This document shows positions 17,725 to 25,985 of a DNA stretch of 64,000 nt, piece by piece. Numbering within the stretch: position 1 is the stretch's first letter; the number at the start of each line of letters is the position of its first letter. The DNA lies in contig JANSXY010000014.1 of assembly GCA_024742695.1 (NCBI GenBank), positions 26,507-90,506 on the forward strand, in the 5' to 3' direction. This stretch comes from Paracoccaceae bacterium (GTDB taxonomy: Bacteria; Pseudomonadota; Alphaproteobacteria; Rhodobacterales; Rhodobacteraceae). Made by a program: the position numbers and the translations under genes. The notes under the pieces are model-generated. The model saw only the letters and a list, made by a program, of their open reading frames with translations. It had not been told where the DNA came from and searched no databases.

Positions 17725-18972
17725 TCAGCGCAGCCGCTTGAGGATCTCGAGGCTGGCGTAGCCGTCGGGCACGAGACCGGCGGCGCGCTGGTAGGCGCGG
17801 ACCGCGGCGATGGTCTTCGGCCCGATCTTGCCGTCGACCCCGCCGGTGGAGAAGCCCGCCTTCGTCAGCCGTTCCTGCAACTCCATCCGCTCGGCCTGGA
17901 GCAGCGCCCGGTCGCCGCGCGGCCAGCCCGCGCGGATCGGCGCTCCGCCGGCGATCCGGTCGGCGAGGTGGCCCACGGCGATCACGTAGGCATCGGCGGC
18001 GTTGTAGCGCTCGATGACATGAAAGTTCCCGAAGATCATGAAAGCCGCGCCGCGCGATCCGGCCGGCACCAGGATCGAGGCCGGCCCGTGATCCGGCACC
18101 GGCCGGCCGGCGGCATCGCGCACGCCCAGCCCGTTCCAGTCGCGCCCGCGCTTGCGGATCCGTTCGCCGGTGAGCGCGTAGTCGAAGCCCGCCGGCAGCG
18201 CCACCTCCATCCCCCAGGGCTGGCCCTTCGTCCAGCCGAAGCGGGCCAGATAGGCGGCGGTGGAGGCCAGCGCATCGGCCGGATCCTCGCCCCAGATGTC
18301 GCGCCGGCCGTCTCCGGTGAAATCCACCGCATAGGCGAGGAACGAGGACGGGATGAACTGCGTATGGCCCATCGCGCCGGCCCAGCTGCCGGTCATGGCG
18401 CGCGGGTCCACGTCGCCGGCCTGCACGATCTTCAGCGCGTCGATCAGCTGACCCTCGAAGAACCGGCCGCGGCGGCCGTCATAGGCCAGCGTCGCCAGCG
18501 CCTCGATCACCGGGGTGGTGCCGCGGAACGTGCCATAGGCGCTTTCCAGCCCCCAGACCGCGACGACGACCTCCTTTTCCACGCCATAGGTCCGCTCGAT
18601 CCGCTCCAGCAGGCGGCGATGATCGGCGAGCGCGGCCTTGCCGTTCTTCACCCGCGTGTCCGACACCGCGCTGTCGAGATAGTCCCAGATCGTCTTGGTG
18701 AACTCCGCCTGCGTGCGGTCGCGTTCGATCACGTTGGTGTTGTAGGACAACCCGCGCATCGCCCGGTCGAACACATCGGGGCGAATCCCGGCGGCCAGCG
18801 CGCGGGACCGGAAGGATCCGATCCAGCGGTCGAATCCGGCGTTTGCGCTGCTCATCACGATCTTCTCCGGCCCGGGCCGGGGAACCGGCCGCAAGGAGGT
18901 TTCCGGCGCATAGCCCGACACCGGGGCAGATAGCCCCGCCGAGATCGCCGCCGCCGCCACGATTTTACGCAT
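17725..18972 (-). CDS. MltB-type lytic murein transglycosylase with peptidoglycan-binding domain
   Basis: A 415-residue exported enzyme that cleaves the MurNAc-GlcNAc bond in peptidoglycan to leave 1,6-anhydro-MurNAc. It has a signal peptide at about residues 1-20. The SLT2/MltB catalytic domain (about 45-340) carries the likely catalytic Glu143 in VWGLESAYGTF and the typical GAMGHTQFIPSSFLAYAVDF segment. The C-terminal PG_binding_1 domain is at about 355-415 (GGVDGKIGPKTIAAVRAYQ). The signal peptide lacks an obvious lipobox, so it is probably soluble in the periplasm. It is transcribed alone. Confidence 0.94.
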   Translation of the reverse strand: MRKIVAAAAISAGLSAPVSGYAPETSLRPVPRPGPEKIVMSSANAGFDRWIGSFRSRALAAGIRPDVFDRAMRGLSYNTNVIERDRTQAEFTKTIWDYLDSAVSDTRVKNGKAALADHRRLLERIERTYGVEKEVVVAVWGLESAYGTFRGTTPVIEALATLAYDGRRGRFFEGQLIDALKIVQAGDVDPRAMTGSWAGAMGHTQFIPSSFLAYAVDFTGDGRRDIWGEDPADALASTAAYLARFGWTKGQPWGMEVALPAGFDYALTGERIRKRGRDWNGLGVRDAAGRPVPDHGPASILVPAGSRGAAFMIFGNFHVIERYNAADAYVIAVGHLADRIAGGAPIRAGWPRGDRALLQAERMELQERLTKAGFSTGGVDGKIGPKTIAAVRAYQRAAGLVPDGYASLEILKRLR

Positions 18973-19047
18973 GATACTGCCCGCCTGTTCGGCCGTTTTC
19001 GGCCCTTGGCGGCAGTGTAGCGCGGCCCCGGTGATTTGGCAAAAGCC

Positions 19048-19166
19048 CTATCGCCGCTTGCGCTGAACCTTGCGCGCGGTCTTGGCGGCCATCTACCTAT
19101 CCTTCGCGGGTCTCTTGCGCACCGCGCCGCCGTGGCGGGCGGAACCGCCGCCGGGCGGACCGGTTC
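19048..19166 (-). pseudogene. Decayed second copy of the rnr 3' end
   Basis: This segment repeats the last 35-40 codons of rnr on the same strand. A 39-base stretch (19052-19090) is identical to 20054-20092. Further upstream the bases have diverged, but the encoded tail still aligns (P-G-G-G-S-A-R-H-G-G-A-V-R-K-R-P-A-K-D-R against rnr P-G-G-A-S-A-R-R-G-G-P-I-R-K-R-A-V-K-D-R). A TAG then breaks it before A-A-K-T-A-R-K-V-Q-R-K-R-R. The methyltransferase gene lies between this copy and the real rnr end. Confidence 0.82.
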
Positions 19167-19232
19167 CCGCTCTTGACAGGGGGCCGGGCGGGATCATTCC
19201 CTGTGCAGGTCGCGGGTTGTGGAGGACGAGTG

Positions 19233-20036
19233 ATGCCGGACGAGATCACAAGGGCGGCCTTCACCCGCGCGAACCGCGCTGCATGGAACGCATCCGCCCC
19301 TTTGCACGAAACCGGCGAGGAGTGGGAGCAGATGCTGGCCGCCGCCGCGCGCCCGGGTTTCTGCGTGCTCGACGAAACGCTTATCAACCTCCTGTCCGGC
19401 CTCGACCTTGCCGGCAAGGCGGCGGTTCAGGTCGGCTGCAACAATGCACGCGAGCTTCTGTCGCTGGCCGCGCTCGGCCTGCGCCCCGTCCTGGGCATCG
19501 ACCAGTCCGGCGCTTTCCTCAATCAGGCGCGGCGTCTTTGCGCGGTGTCCGGCCTTTCGCCAAGACTTGTCGAGGCGGACATTTACGACCTGCCAGAGGG
19601 CCTCGGCCAACACGGGCTTGCCTTGGTGACAATCGGTGTCGTGAACTGGATGCCCGATCTGCCCGGCTTTTTCCGCGCTGTGGCGAGCCTTCTGGCGGAG
19701 GGTGGCGTTCTGGTGATCTACGAGACGCACCCGTTCCTCGAGATGTTCGATCCGGCGGGTGCGACCCCTTTCGCGCCGGCCACGAGCTACTTCCGGCGCG
19801 ATCCCTTCCCGGTGACGGACGCCATTTCCTACGACGGGCTTGCGCATGGCCCCGGCGAGACCGGCTACTGGTTCGTCCACCGCCTGGGGGAAATCGTCAC
19901 GTCCTGCGCGGGCGCCGGGCTGACGATCGTATCCCTTGGGGAATACGCGCATTCCAACCGCGAGGTCGACTACGACATCTACGAGGGGCGGGAGCCGCAG
20001 CTCCCCCTGAGCTATTCGCTGGTCGCCCGTCGGTGA
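19233..20036 (+). CDS. Class I SAM-dependent methyltransferase
   Basis: A 267-residue methyltransferase with a Rossmann-type SAM fold. Motif I reads AAVQVGCNNARELLSLAALG (a C/N variant of G-x-G-x-G), the acidic strand is LGIDQSG, then VEADIYDLP and a motif IV-like VNWMPDLPGFFRAVASLLAEGG. The acceptor is unknown. The ATG at 19233 has GGAGG upstream; an earlier in-frame ATG at 19173 would run through unlikely sequence. It is transcribed against its neighbours and shows more T-ending codons than they do. It sits between two copies of the rnr tail, which marks it as an inserted, probably acquired gene. Confidence 0.83.
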   Translation: MPDEITRAAFTRANRAAWNASAPLHETGEEWEQMLAAAARPGFCVLDETLINLLSGLDLAGKAAVQVGCNNARELLSLAALGLRPVLGIDQSGAFLNQARRLCAVSGLSPRLVEADIYDLPEGLGQHGLALVTIGVVNWMPDLPGFFRAVASLLAEGGVLVIYETHPFLEMFDPAGATPFAPATSYFRRDPFPVTDAISYDGLAHGPGETGYWFVHRLGEIVTSCAGAGLTIVSLGEYAHSNREVDYDIYEGREPQLPLSYSLVARR

Positions 20037-20049
20037 ACCCGCCCCAGCC

Positions 20050-22305
20050 TCAGCGCCGCTTGCGCTGAACCTTGCGCGCGGTCTTGGCGGCCTTGCGCCG
20101 ATCCTTCACCGCCCGCTTGCGGATCGGACCGCCGCGCCGGGCCGAGGCGCCGCCGGGCAGCGCCCGGCCCTCGACCTCCAGCAGTTCCAGCATCAGCCCG
20201 CCGGTCACCGGCACCGCTTCGGCCAGGCGCACGGTCACACGCTGGCCGATGCCGATCGTGAGGCCGGTTTCCGATCCCATCAGGGTTTGCGCGTCGGGAT
20301 CGAAATGGAAGAACTCGCGCCCGATCGAGCGCACCGGGATCAGCCCGTCGGCCCCGGTTTCGTCCAGCTTCACGAAGCAGCCGAAGCGCGTGACGCCCGA
20401 GACACGGCCGGCGAATTCGCTGCCGACGCGGTCGGAGAGATAGGCGGCAAGGTAGCGGTCGGTCGTGTCGCGCTCGGCGGCCATCGAGCGGCGCTCGGTC
20501 TCGCTGACCTGCGTCGCGGTCTCTTCCAGCATCTCGACATCGGCCGCGGACAGCCCGTCATCGCCCCAGCCGTGGCCGGAGATCAGCGCGCGATGCACGA
20601 TCAGGTCGGAATAGCGGCGAATGGGCGAGGTGAAATGCGCGTAGCTTTTCAGCGCCAGGCCGAAATGGCCGTAGTTCTGCGGCGCGTAATAGGCCTGGGT
20701 CATCGACCTGAGCGTGGTGATGTTCAGAAGCTCGTCGAAATCCGTGCCCTCGGCCTGCGCCAGCAGCCGGTTCAGGTGCCGGGTCTGCAACACCTGCCCC
20801 TTGGCGAGCGTGAAGCCCGAGGCCTGCGCGACCTCGCGCAGCGCGTCGATCTTTTCCGGGCTCGGTTCCTCGTGCACGCGGAACAGGAGCGGCCGGCGCA
20901 GGCGTTGCAACTCCTCCGCCGCGGCGACGTTGGCCAGCACCATGAATTCCTCGATCAGCCGGTGCGCATCCAGCCGGTCCTTGAACGCGACGGAGGCGAC
21001 GCGGCCATCGGGCGCCAGCTCGATCCGCCGTTCCGGCAGGTCGAGTTCCAGCGGCTGGCGTTCGGCCCGCGCCGTCACCGTCGCCTGCCAGGCGCCGTAG
21101 AGCGGCGCGATCACCTCGTCCATCAATGCGGCGCAACGGTCGTTCGGCCGCCCGTCCTGCGCCGCCTGCACCTCGCCATAGTCGAGCGAGGCGATCGAGC
21201 GGATCATCGCGCGGGCGAACCGATGGCCGACCTTGCGGCCCCGCGCGTCCAGCTTCAGCCGCACGGCGATCACCGGCCGCTCCAGCCCCTCGTGCAGCGA
21301 ACACAGGTCACCCGACAGCCGGTCGGGCAGCATCGGCACCACGCGATCCGGGAAGTAGGTGGAATTGCCGCGCTTGCGCGCCTCGCGGTCCAGCGCCGAT
21401 TGCGGGCGGATGTAATGCGCGACATCGGCGATCGCGACCCAGACGACATGGCCGCCTTCGTTCTGCGGATCGTCGTCGGCATGGGCATGCACCGCGTCGT
21501 CGTGGTCGCGGGCATCGGCCGGGTCGATGGTGACGAAGGGCATCGACCGCAGGTCTTCGCGGTCGCCCATGCCGGCCGGTTCCATCGCGTCGGCCTCGGC
21601 GATGGCGGCGTCGGGGAAGGCATCGGGGATTCCGTGCTGGTGGATCGCGATCAGCGAGACGGCGCGCGGCGCGCCGGCATCGCCCAGCCGATCCGTCACC
21701 CGCGCCCTGGGCAGCCCCATCGACGCGCGCGGCCCGGCCAGTTCGGCCTCGACCAGTTCGCCGTCCCGTGCATCCAGCGTGGCCTCGGCCGGCACCCGCC
21801 ATTCCTTGTCCGATCCCTTGTCGATCGGCACGATCCGGCCGCCCTGCGCCTCGGCCCGGAAGATGCCGAGAATCCGGATCGGGTTGACGCCGATCTTGCG
21901 GATCAGCCGCGCCTCGTAATCGTGATCCTCGCCGCGCACCTCGTTCAGCCGCGCGAGAATCCGGTCGCCCTCGGCCACCGGGGCGTCGGCCTTGCGCGGC
22001 ACGAACAGGACGCGCGGTTCCGGCCCCTTGCCCTGCCATTCCAGCGGCCGGGCGAACTGATCGCCGCTTGCGTCGGGCGGCAGCACCTTGAGGATGGTGA
22101 CCGGCGGCAGCGCCTCGGGGTCGCGGTAGCTGCGGCGGCGGCGCTCGATCACGCCTTCCTCCTCCAGCTCCTTGAGCATCCGCTTCAGCTCGATCCGCGC
22201 GGCGCCCTTGATGCCGAAGGCCTTGGCGATATCGCGTTTCGCCGCCGCCTCCGGGTGGTCGGCGATCCAGTCGCGGATCTGGTCCTTGGTGGGCAGCGGC
22301 GTCAT
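20050..22305 (-). CDS. rnr: Ribonuclease R
   Basis: A 751-residue 3'-5' exoribonuclease that degrades structured RNA and takes part in RNA quality control. The order is an N-terminal winged helix (about 1-65), cold-shock domains, the RNB catalytic domain with the Asp cluster in TIDPADARDHDDAVH (about 260-275), an S1 domain (about 610-690) and a very basic Lys/Arg tail. The ATG at 22305 gives the usual MTPLPTKDQI start. A GTG at 22341 overlapping the GNAT stop (GTGA) would add 12 residues and couple translation. The last codons are duplicated at 19048-19166. Confidence 0.96.
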   Translation of the reverse strand: MTPLPTKDQIRDWIADHPEAAAKRDIAKAFGIKGAARIELKRMLKELEEEGVIERRRRSYRDPEALPPVTILKVLPPDASGDQFARPLEWQGKGPEPRVLFVPRKADAPVAEGDRILARLNEVRGEDHDYEARLIRKIGVNPIRILGIFRAEAQGGRIVPIDKGSDKEWRVPAEATLDARDGELVEAELAGPRASMGLPRARVTDRLGDAGAPRAVSLIAIHQHGIPDAFPDAAIAEADAMEPAGMGDREDLRSMPFVTIDPADARDHDDAVHAHADDDPQNEGGHVVWVAIADVAHYIRPQSALDREARKRGNSTYFPDRVVPMLPDRLSGDLCSLHEGLERPVIAVRLKLDARGRKVGHRFARAMIRSIASLDYGEVQAAQDGRPNDRCAALMDEVIAPLYGAWQATVTARAERQPLELDLPERRIELAPDGRVASVAFKDRLDAHRLIEEFMVLANVAAAEELQRLRRPLLFRVHEEPSPEKIDALREVAQASGFTLAKGQVLQTRHLNRLLAQAEGTDFDELLNITTLRSMTQAYYAPQNYGHFGLALKSYAHFTSPIRRYSDLIVHRALISGHGWGDDGLSAADVEMLEETATQVSETERRSMAAERDTTDRYLAAYLSDRVGSEFAGRVSGVTRFGCFVKLDETGADGLIPVRSIGREFFHFDPDAQTLMGSETGLTIGIGQRVTVRLAEAVPVTGGLMLELLEVEGRALPGGASARRGGPIRKRAVKDRRKAAKTARKVQRKRR

Positions 22306-22337
22306 GGCGGCAGGCGTAACACGGCCCGCGGGCGGCG

Positions 22338-22772
22338 TCACGCGGGTTCGCGGAGCGGGCGGATCATGTCGCGATGCGGGATCCCGGCGTCCATGTAGTC
22401 CGCGCCGATGGCGGCGAACCCCACCCCTTCGTAGAAGCCGATCGCATCGGTCCGGGCCGAAAGCTTCGCGCGCGCGATGGCCGGATCGGCGGCCAGGCGA
22501 TCCACCGCCGCGAGCACCAGCGCGCGGCCGATTCCGGCGCCGCGCGCCTCGGCCAGAACGCAGACGCGGCCGATCTTGCCGGTGTCACCGAAGGTCAGGA
22601 TTCGGGCGGTGCCGACCGGGCGGCCGCCCCGACGCGCCATGAGATGCAGGGCCGTATCGTCCAGACCGTCAAGCTCATCGGCTTCGGGCACACCCTGTTC
22701 ATCGATGAAGACGATCCGGCGAAGCGCGAGGCAGGCATCGATATCGGAAGTTTCCGAAATCTCGAACATCAT
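22338..22772 (-). CDS. GNAT family N-acetyltransferase
   Basis: A 144-residue acetyl-CoA-dependent acetyltransferase of the YjcF/ElaA-like branch. The acetyl-CoA pyrophosphate loop is [12 protein letters not shown] (about residues 75-86). An early [19 protein letters not shown] and a late [14 protein letters not shown] are typical of this subgroup. The substrate is unknown. The ATG at 22772 overlaps the dapE stop (ATGA) and the stop meets a possible rnr GTG start, so the gene is embedded in the dapD-dapE-rnr operon. Its position suggests no particular substrate. Confidence 0.9.
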   Translation of the reverse strand: MMFEISETSDIDACLALRRIVFIDEQGVPEADELDGLDDTALHLMARRGGRPVGTARILTFGDTGKIGRVCVLAEARGAGIGRALVLAAVDRLAADPAIARAKLSARTDAIGFYEGVGFAAIGADYMDAGIPHRDMIRPLREPA

Positions 22773-23914
22773 CTGAAATAGTCCCGCAGGATGCGCGCGT
22801 AGATCGCCTTCAGGGCCTCGATCTGCGCGACCTCGACGCGTTCGTCGACCTTGTGCATCGTCTTGCCGACCAGGCCGAACTCCACCACCGGGCAATGATC
22901 CTTCACGAACCGCGCGTCCGAGGTGCCGCCGGTGGTCGACAGGGCAGGCAAGATGCCGGTTTCCGCCTCCACCGCGCCGGCGACGAGATCGACGAAGGCG
23001 CCCGGCGGCGTCAGGAAGCTTTCGCCGGACACCGAGATATCGAGGTCGAAGCGCACCGCGGTCTCTTCCGTCACGCGGGCGGCCTCCGCGCGCAGCCAGT
23101 CCGACAGACTGGCCGAGGAATGCGCGTCGTTGAACCGGATGTTGACCGTGGCGCGGGCCTTGGCCGGGATCACGTTGGTGGCCGGGTTGCCGGTGTCGAT
23201 CGTGGTGATCGCCAGCGTCGAGGGATCGAAATGCGCCGTTCCGGCGTCAAGCTCGTGCCCTGCCAGCCGGTCCAACAGGCGTACCAGCGCGGTCAGCGGG
23301 TTCTTCGCGCGGTGCGGATAGGCGGAATGGCCCTGTACGCCGTGCGCCACGATCCGGCCGGTCATCGACCCGCGGCGACCGATCTTTATCATGTCGCCCA
23401 GCCGCTCCGGGCAGGTCGGTTCGCCGACGAGGCAGACATCCATCCGCTCGCCGTTCGCCGCCATCCAGTCGAGGATCGCGGCGGTGCCGTCGATGCCCAC
23501 GCCCTCCTCGTCGCCGGTCACGGTGATCACGATCGCGCCGTCGGGCGGGGTTTCGCGCACGAAATCCACCGCCGCCGTGACGAAGGCCGCGACACCGGAT
23601 TTCATGTCGGTCGCGCCGCGCCCCCAGAGCACGCCATCGACGATCTCGCCGCCGAACGGGTCGCGGCTCCAGTCCGCGGGGTCGCCCACCGGCACGACAT
23701 CGGTGTGGCCGTTGAAGCCGAAGGCGCGGTTCGCGCCCCGCGCCCCCCAGCGCGCGAAGAGGTTGGGAATGCCGTTCCGGTCCACCCGCGTGCAGGCGAA
23801 GCCGGCCGCCGAAAGCTCGGCTTCCAGCAATTGCAGCGCGCCGCCCTCTTCCGGCGTGACGGAAGGGCAGCGGATCAGCCGCGCGGTCAGGTCGACGGGG
23901 TCAAGCGCTGTCAT
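22769..23914 (-). CDS. dapE: Succinyl-diaminopimelate desuccinylase
   Basis: A 381-residue zinc-dependent M20-family amidohydrolase that removes succinate from N-succinyl-LL-diaminopimelate in the lysine/meso-DAP pathway. Metal and catalytic motifs are [24 protein letters not shown] and [13 protein letters not shown], with a C-terminal [13 protein letters not shown] and a late His (KTMHKVDE). The start overlaps the stop of the preceding unknown gene and the stop overlaps the GNAT gene, both as ATGA. Along with dapD this supplies cell-wall DAP. Confidence 0.97.
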   Translation of the reverse strand: MTALDPVDLTARLIRCPSVTPEEGGALQLLEAELSAAGFACTRVDRNGIPNLFARWGARGANRAFGFNGHTDVVPVGDPADWSRDPFGGEIVDGVLWGRGATDMKSGVAAFVTAAVDFVRETPPDGAIVITVTGDEEGVGIDGTAAILDWMAANGERMDVCLVGEPTCPERLGDMIKIGRRGSMTGRIVAHGVQGHSAYPHRAKNPLTALVRLLDRLAGHELDAGTAHFDPSTLAITTIDTGNPATNVIPAKARATVNIRFNDAHSSASLSDWLRAEAARVTEETAVRFDLDISVSGESFLTPPGAFVDLVAGAVEAETGILPALSTTGGTSDARFVKDHCPVVEFGLVGKTMHKVDERVEVAQIEALKAIYARILRDYFR

Positions 23915-24255
23915 GCCCGGTCCCCTTCGAAGAACGGCGTCACCTGCGCCACGATCACCGCGTTTTCCGCAAGCGCGCGATCCATCAACGCGCGCTCGTC
24001 CTCCTCGATCTCGTGGCCTTGCGCCGCGCGTTCCTCGGCGGTGCCGTAGCCGGTGACATCCAGCACCGCCAAGTCGGCCACCTTCAGGACCGCGACCGCC
24101 TCGCGCACCGCCTCGGCCTCGTCCACGCCCGAGGCATAGACCATCAGCGCCGCGCCGGTGGCCGCCTTCGGCAACCCGTCGCCCGGCTTGCGCCCGACCT
24201 CCACCACGAGGGTGAAGACCTGCTGCGGGCGTTTCGGCCTTTCGGTGTCAGTCAC
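23911..24255 (-). CDS. Conserved-looking hypothetical protein between dapD and dapE
   Basis: A 114-residue soluble protein of no family I recognise. The GTG at 24255 overlaps the dapD stop by eight bases and the stop overlaps the dapE ATG, so it is genuinely translated in the dap operon. Features: an alternating hydrophobic strand ([10 protein letters not shown]), a helix rich in Ala/Glu/Val ([24 protein letters not shown]), an acidic [14 protein letters not shown] helix and a final [13 protein letters not shown] strand. This suggests a small alpha/beta fold, perhaps ferredoxin-like. A function in DAP synthesis is only suggested by position. Confidence 0.8.
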   Translation of the reverse strand: MTDTERPKRPQQVFTLVVEVGRKPGDGLPKAATGAALMVYASGVDEAEAVREAVAVLKVADLAVLDVTGYGTAEERAAQGHEIEEDERALMDRALAENAVIVAQVTPFFEGDRA

Positions 24256-25075
24256 GCAGCAACTCGTTGATCGAGGTCTTCGACCGGGTCTGCGCATCCA
24301 CGCGCTTGACGATCACCGCGCAGTACAGGTGCACACCGTTCTTCGACGGCATCGAGCCGGCCACCACCACGGACCCGGCCGGCACCTCGCCATACATCAC
24401 GTCGCCGGTCTCGCGGTCGACGATCTTGGTGGACTTGCCGATGAACACGCCCATGCCGAGGACAGATCCCTCGCGCACTATGCACCCTTCCACCACCTCG
24501 GACCGGGCGCCGATGAAGCAGTTGTCCTCGATGATCGTGGGGCCGGCCTGCATCGGCTCCAGCACGCCGCCGATGCCCACGCCGCCCGACAGGTGCACGT
24601 TCTTGCCGATCTGCGCGCAGGATCCGACGGTGGCCCAGGTGTCGACCATCGTGCCCTCGTCGACATAGGCGCCGAGGTTGACGAAGCTGGGCATCAGCAC
24701 CACGCCCTTGGCGATGTAGGCCGACCGGCGCACCACGCAGTTCGGCACGGCGCGAAAGCCGGCGGCGCGCCATTCCGCGTCGCCCCAGCCACGAAACTTC
24801 GAATCGACCTTGTCCCACCAGTGGCCGCCCTGCGGCCCGCCGTCCTGGCTTTCCATGTCCTTCAGGCGAAAGCCCAGCAGGACCGCCTTCTTGGCCCACT
24901 GGTTCACATGCCAGTGCCCGTCATCCTGCCGCTCGGCCACGCGCAGTGTGCCGGAGTCGAGCGCGTTCAGCGTCGCCTCGATCGCTTCGCGGGTTTCGCC
25001 CCCGGTGGTCGGTGTGATCGTGTCGCGCGCCTCCCAGGCGGCTTCGATGGCAGCTTCGAGTGCGGCGTTCGACAT
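24248..25075 (-). CDS. dapD: Tetrahydrodipicolinate N-succinyltransferase
   Basis: A 275-residue trimeric left-handed beta-helix enzyme that transfers succinyl from succinyl-CoA to tetrahydrodipicolinate, committing carbon to the succinylase branch of DAP/lysine synthesis. An N-terminal helical domain (about 1-100) is followed by hexapeptide repeats (about 105-240), including [20 protein letters not shown] and [16 protein letters not shown]. It is the first gene of the minus-strand operon dapD-unknown-dapE-GNAT-rnr and diverges from the LOG gene. Confidence 0.97.
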   Translation of the reverse strand: MSNAALEAAIEAAWEARDTITPTTGGETREAIEATLNALDSGTLRVAERQDDGHWHVNQWAKKAVLLGFRLKDMESQDGGPQGGHWWDKVDSKFRGWGDAEWRAAGFRAVPNCVVRRSAYIAKGVVLMPSFVNLGAYVDEGTMVDTWATVGSCAQIGKNVHLSGGVGIGGVLEPMQAGPTIIEDNCFIGARSEVVEGCIVREGSVLGMGVFIGKSTKIVDRETGDVMYGEVPAGSVVVAGSMPSKNGVHLYCAVIVKRVDAQTRSKTSINELLRD

Positions 25076-25168
25076 CGTTGTCCCTCGCGTTCAGGTGTGG
25101 CCGGATCGGGGCCAAGCCTATAGACCGGGCGGCGAAGCCGCGCAATCGGCCCGAGGAGACGCGACCAG

Positions 25169-25984
25169 ATGACCGAAGACAGCCGCAGCCACCCGTTCCG
25201 TCACAGCAGCGAGGATGCCGTCGCCGCCCACCGCGCGCCCGACACGCCGCAGACCCGCGCGCCGGCCTATCGGCTCGCCTTCACCGACGAGGATTTCCTG
25301 ATGCGGGAAGAGTTGCGGCCTGTGCGGCTGCAACTGGAACTGCTCAAACCTCAGATGATCCTCGACGAACGCGGGATCGAATCCACCGTGGTGATGTTCG
25401 GCTCGGCCCGGATCCCGGCGGCCGATGCCGAACCGCACCACCCCGGCCTCGGCGCGCTGTCGAACTGGTACGAGGAGGCGCGGCGCTTCGCGCAGTTGAT
25501 GACGGCCGAAAGCCTCAAGTCCTATGGCCGCGAGATGGTGGTGATGACCGGCGGCGGGCCGGGGATCATGGAGGCCGGCAGCCGCGGCGCGCACGAGGCC
25601 GGCGGCCATTCCGTCGGCCTGAACATCGTGCTGCCCCATGAACAGGCGCCCAACACCTATGTCACGCCGGACCTGTGCTTCAACTTCCACTACTTCGCGA
25701 TCCGCAAGATGCATTTCCTGATGCGCGCGCGGGCGATCTGCATCTTTCCCGGCGGCTTCGGCACGATGGACGAGATGTTCGAGGCGCTGACCCTGATCCA
25801 GTCGGGCCGGATGAAGCGAATACCCTTCCTGCTGTTCGGCCGCGACTACTGGGAAACCGTCGTGAACTGGCAGGCGATGGCCGATGCCGGCGTGATCGCC
25901 GAGGCCGATCTGGGCCTGTTCCGGTATGTCGAGACGGCGGAAGAGGCGGTGGCGCTGATCCTCGCCGAGACGGACGGGGCCTGA
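25169..25984 (+). CDS. LOG family protein (cytokinin-type phosphoribohydrolase fold)
   Basis: A 271-residue member of the LOG/lysine-decarboxylase-like family. Diagnostic motifs are MTGGGPGIMEAGSRGA (about residues 130-145) and PGGFGTMDEMFE (about 193-204), the nucleotide-binding and catalytic signatures of nucleotide 5'-monophosphate phosphoribohydrolases. The annotation 'lysine decarboxylase' common for this family is wrong. The N-terminal 60 residues are an extension found in the longer bacterial LOG subgroup. The actual nucleotide substrate is uncertain. A one-base gap to the next gene implies co-transcription. Confidence 0.9.
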   Translation: MTEDSRSHPFRHSSEDAVAAHRAPDTPQTRAPAYRLAFTDEDFLMREELRPVRLQLELLKPQMILDERGIESTVVMFGSARIPAADAEPHHPGLGALSNWYEEARRFAQLMTAESLKSYGREMVVMTGGGPGIMEAGSRGAHEAGGHSVGLNIVLPHEQAPNTYVTPDLCFNFHYFAIRKMHFLMRARAICIFPGGFGTMDEMFEALTLIQSGRMKRIPFLLFGRDYWETVVNWQAMADAGVIAEADLGLFRYVETAEEAVALILAETDGA

Positions 25985-25985
25985 G

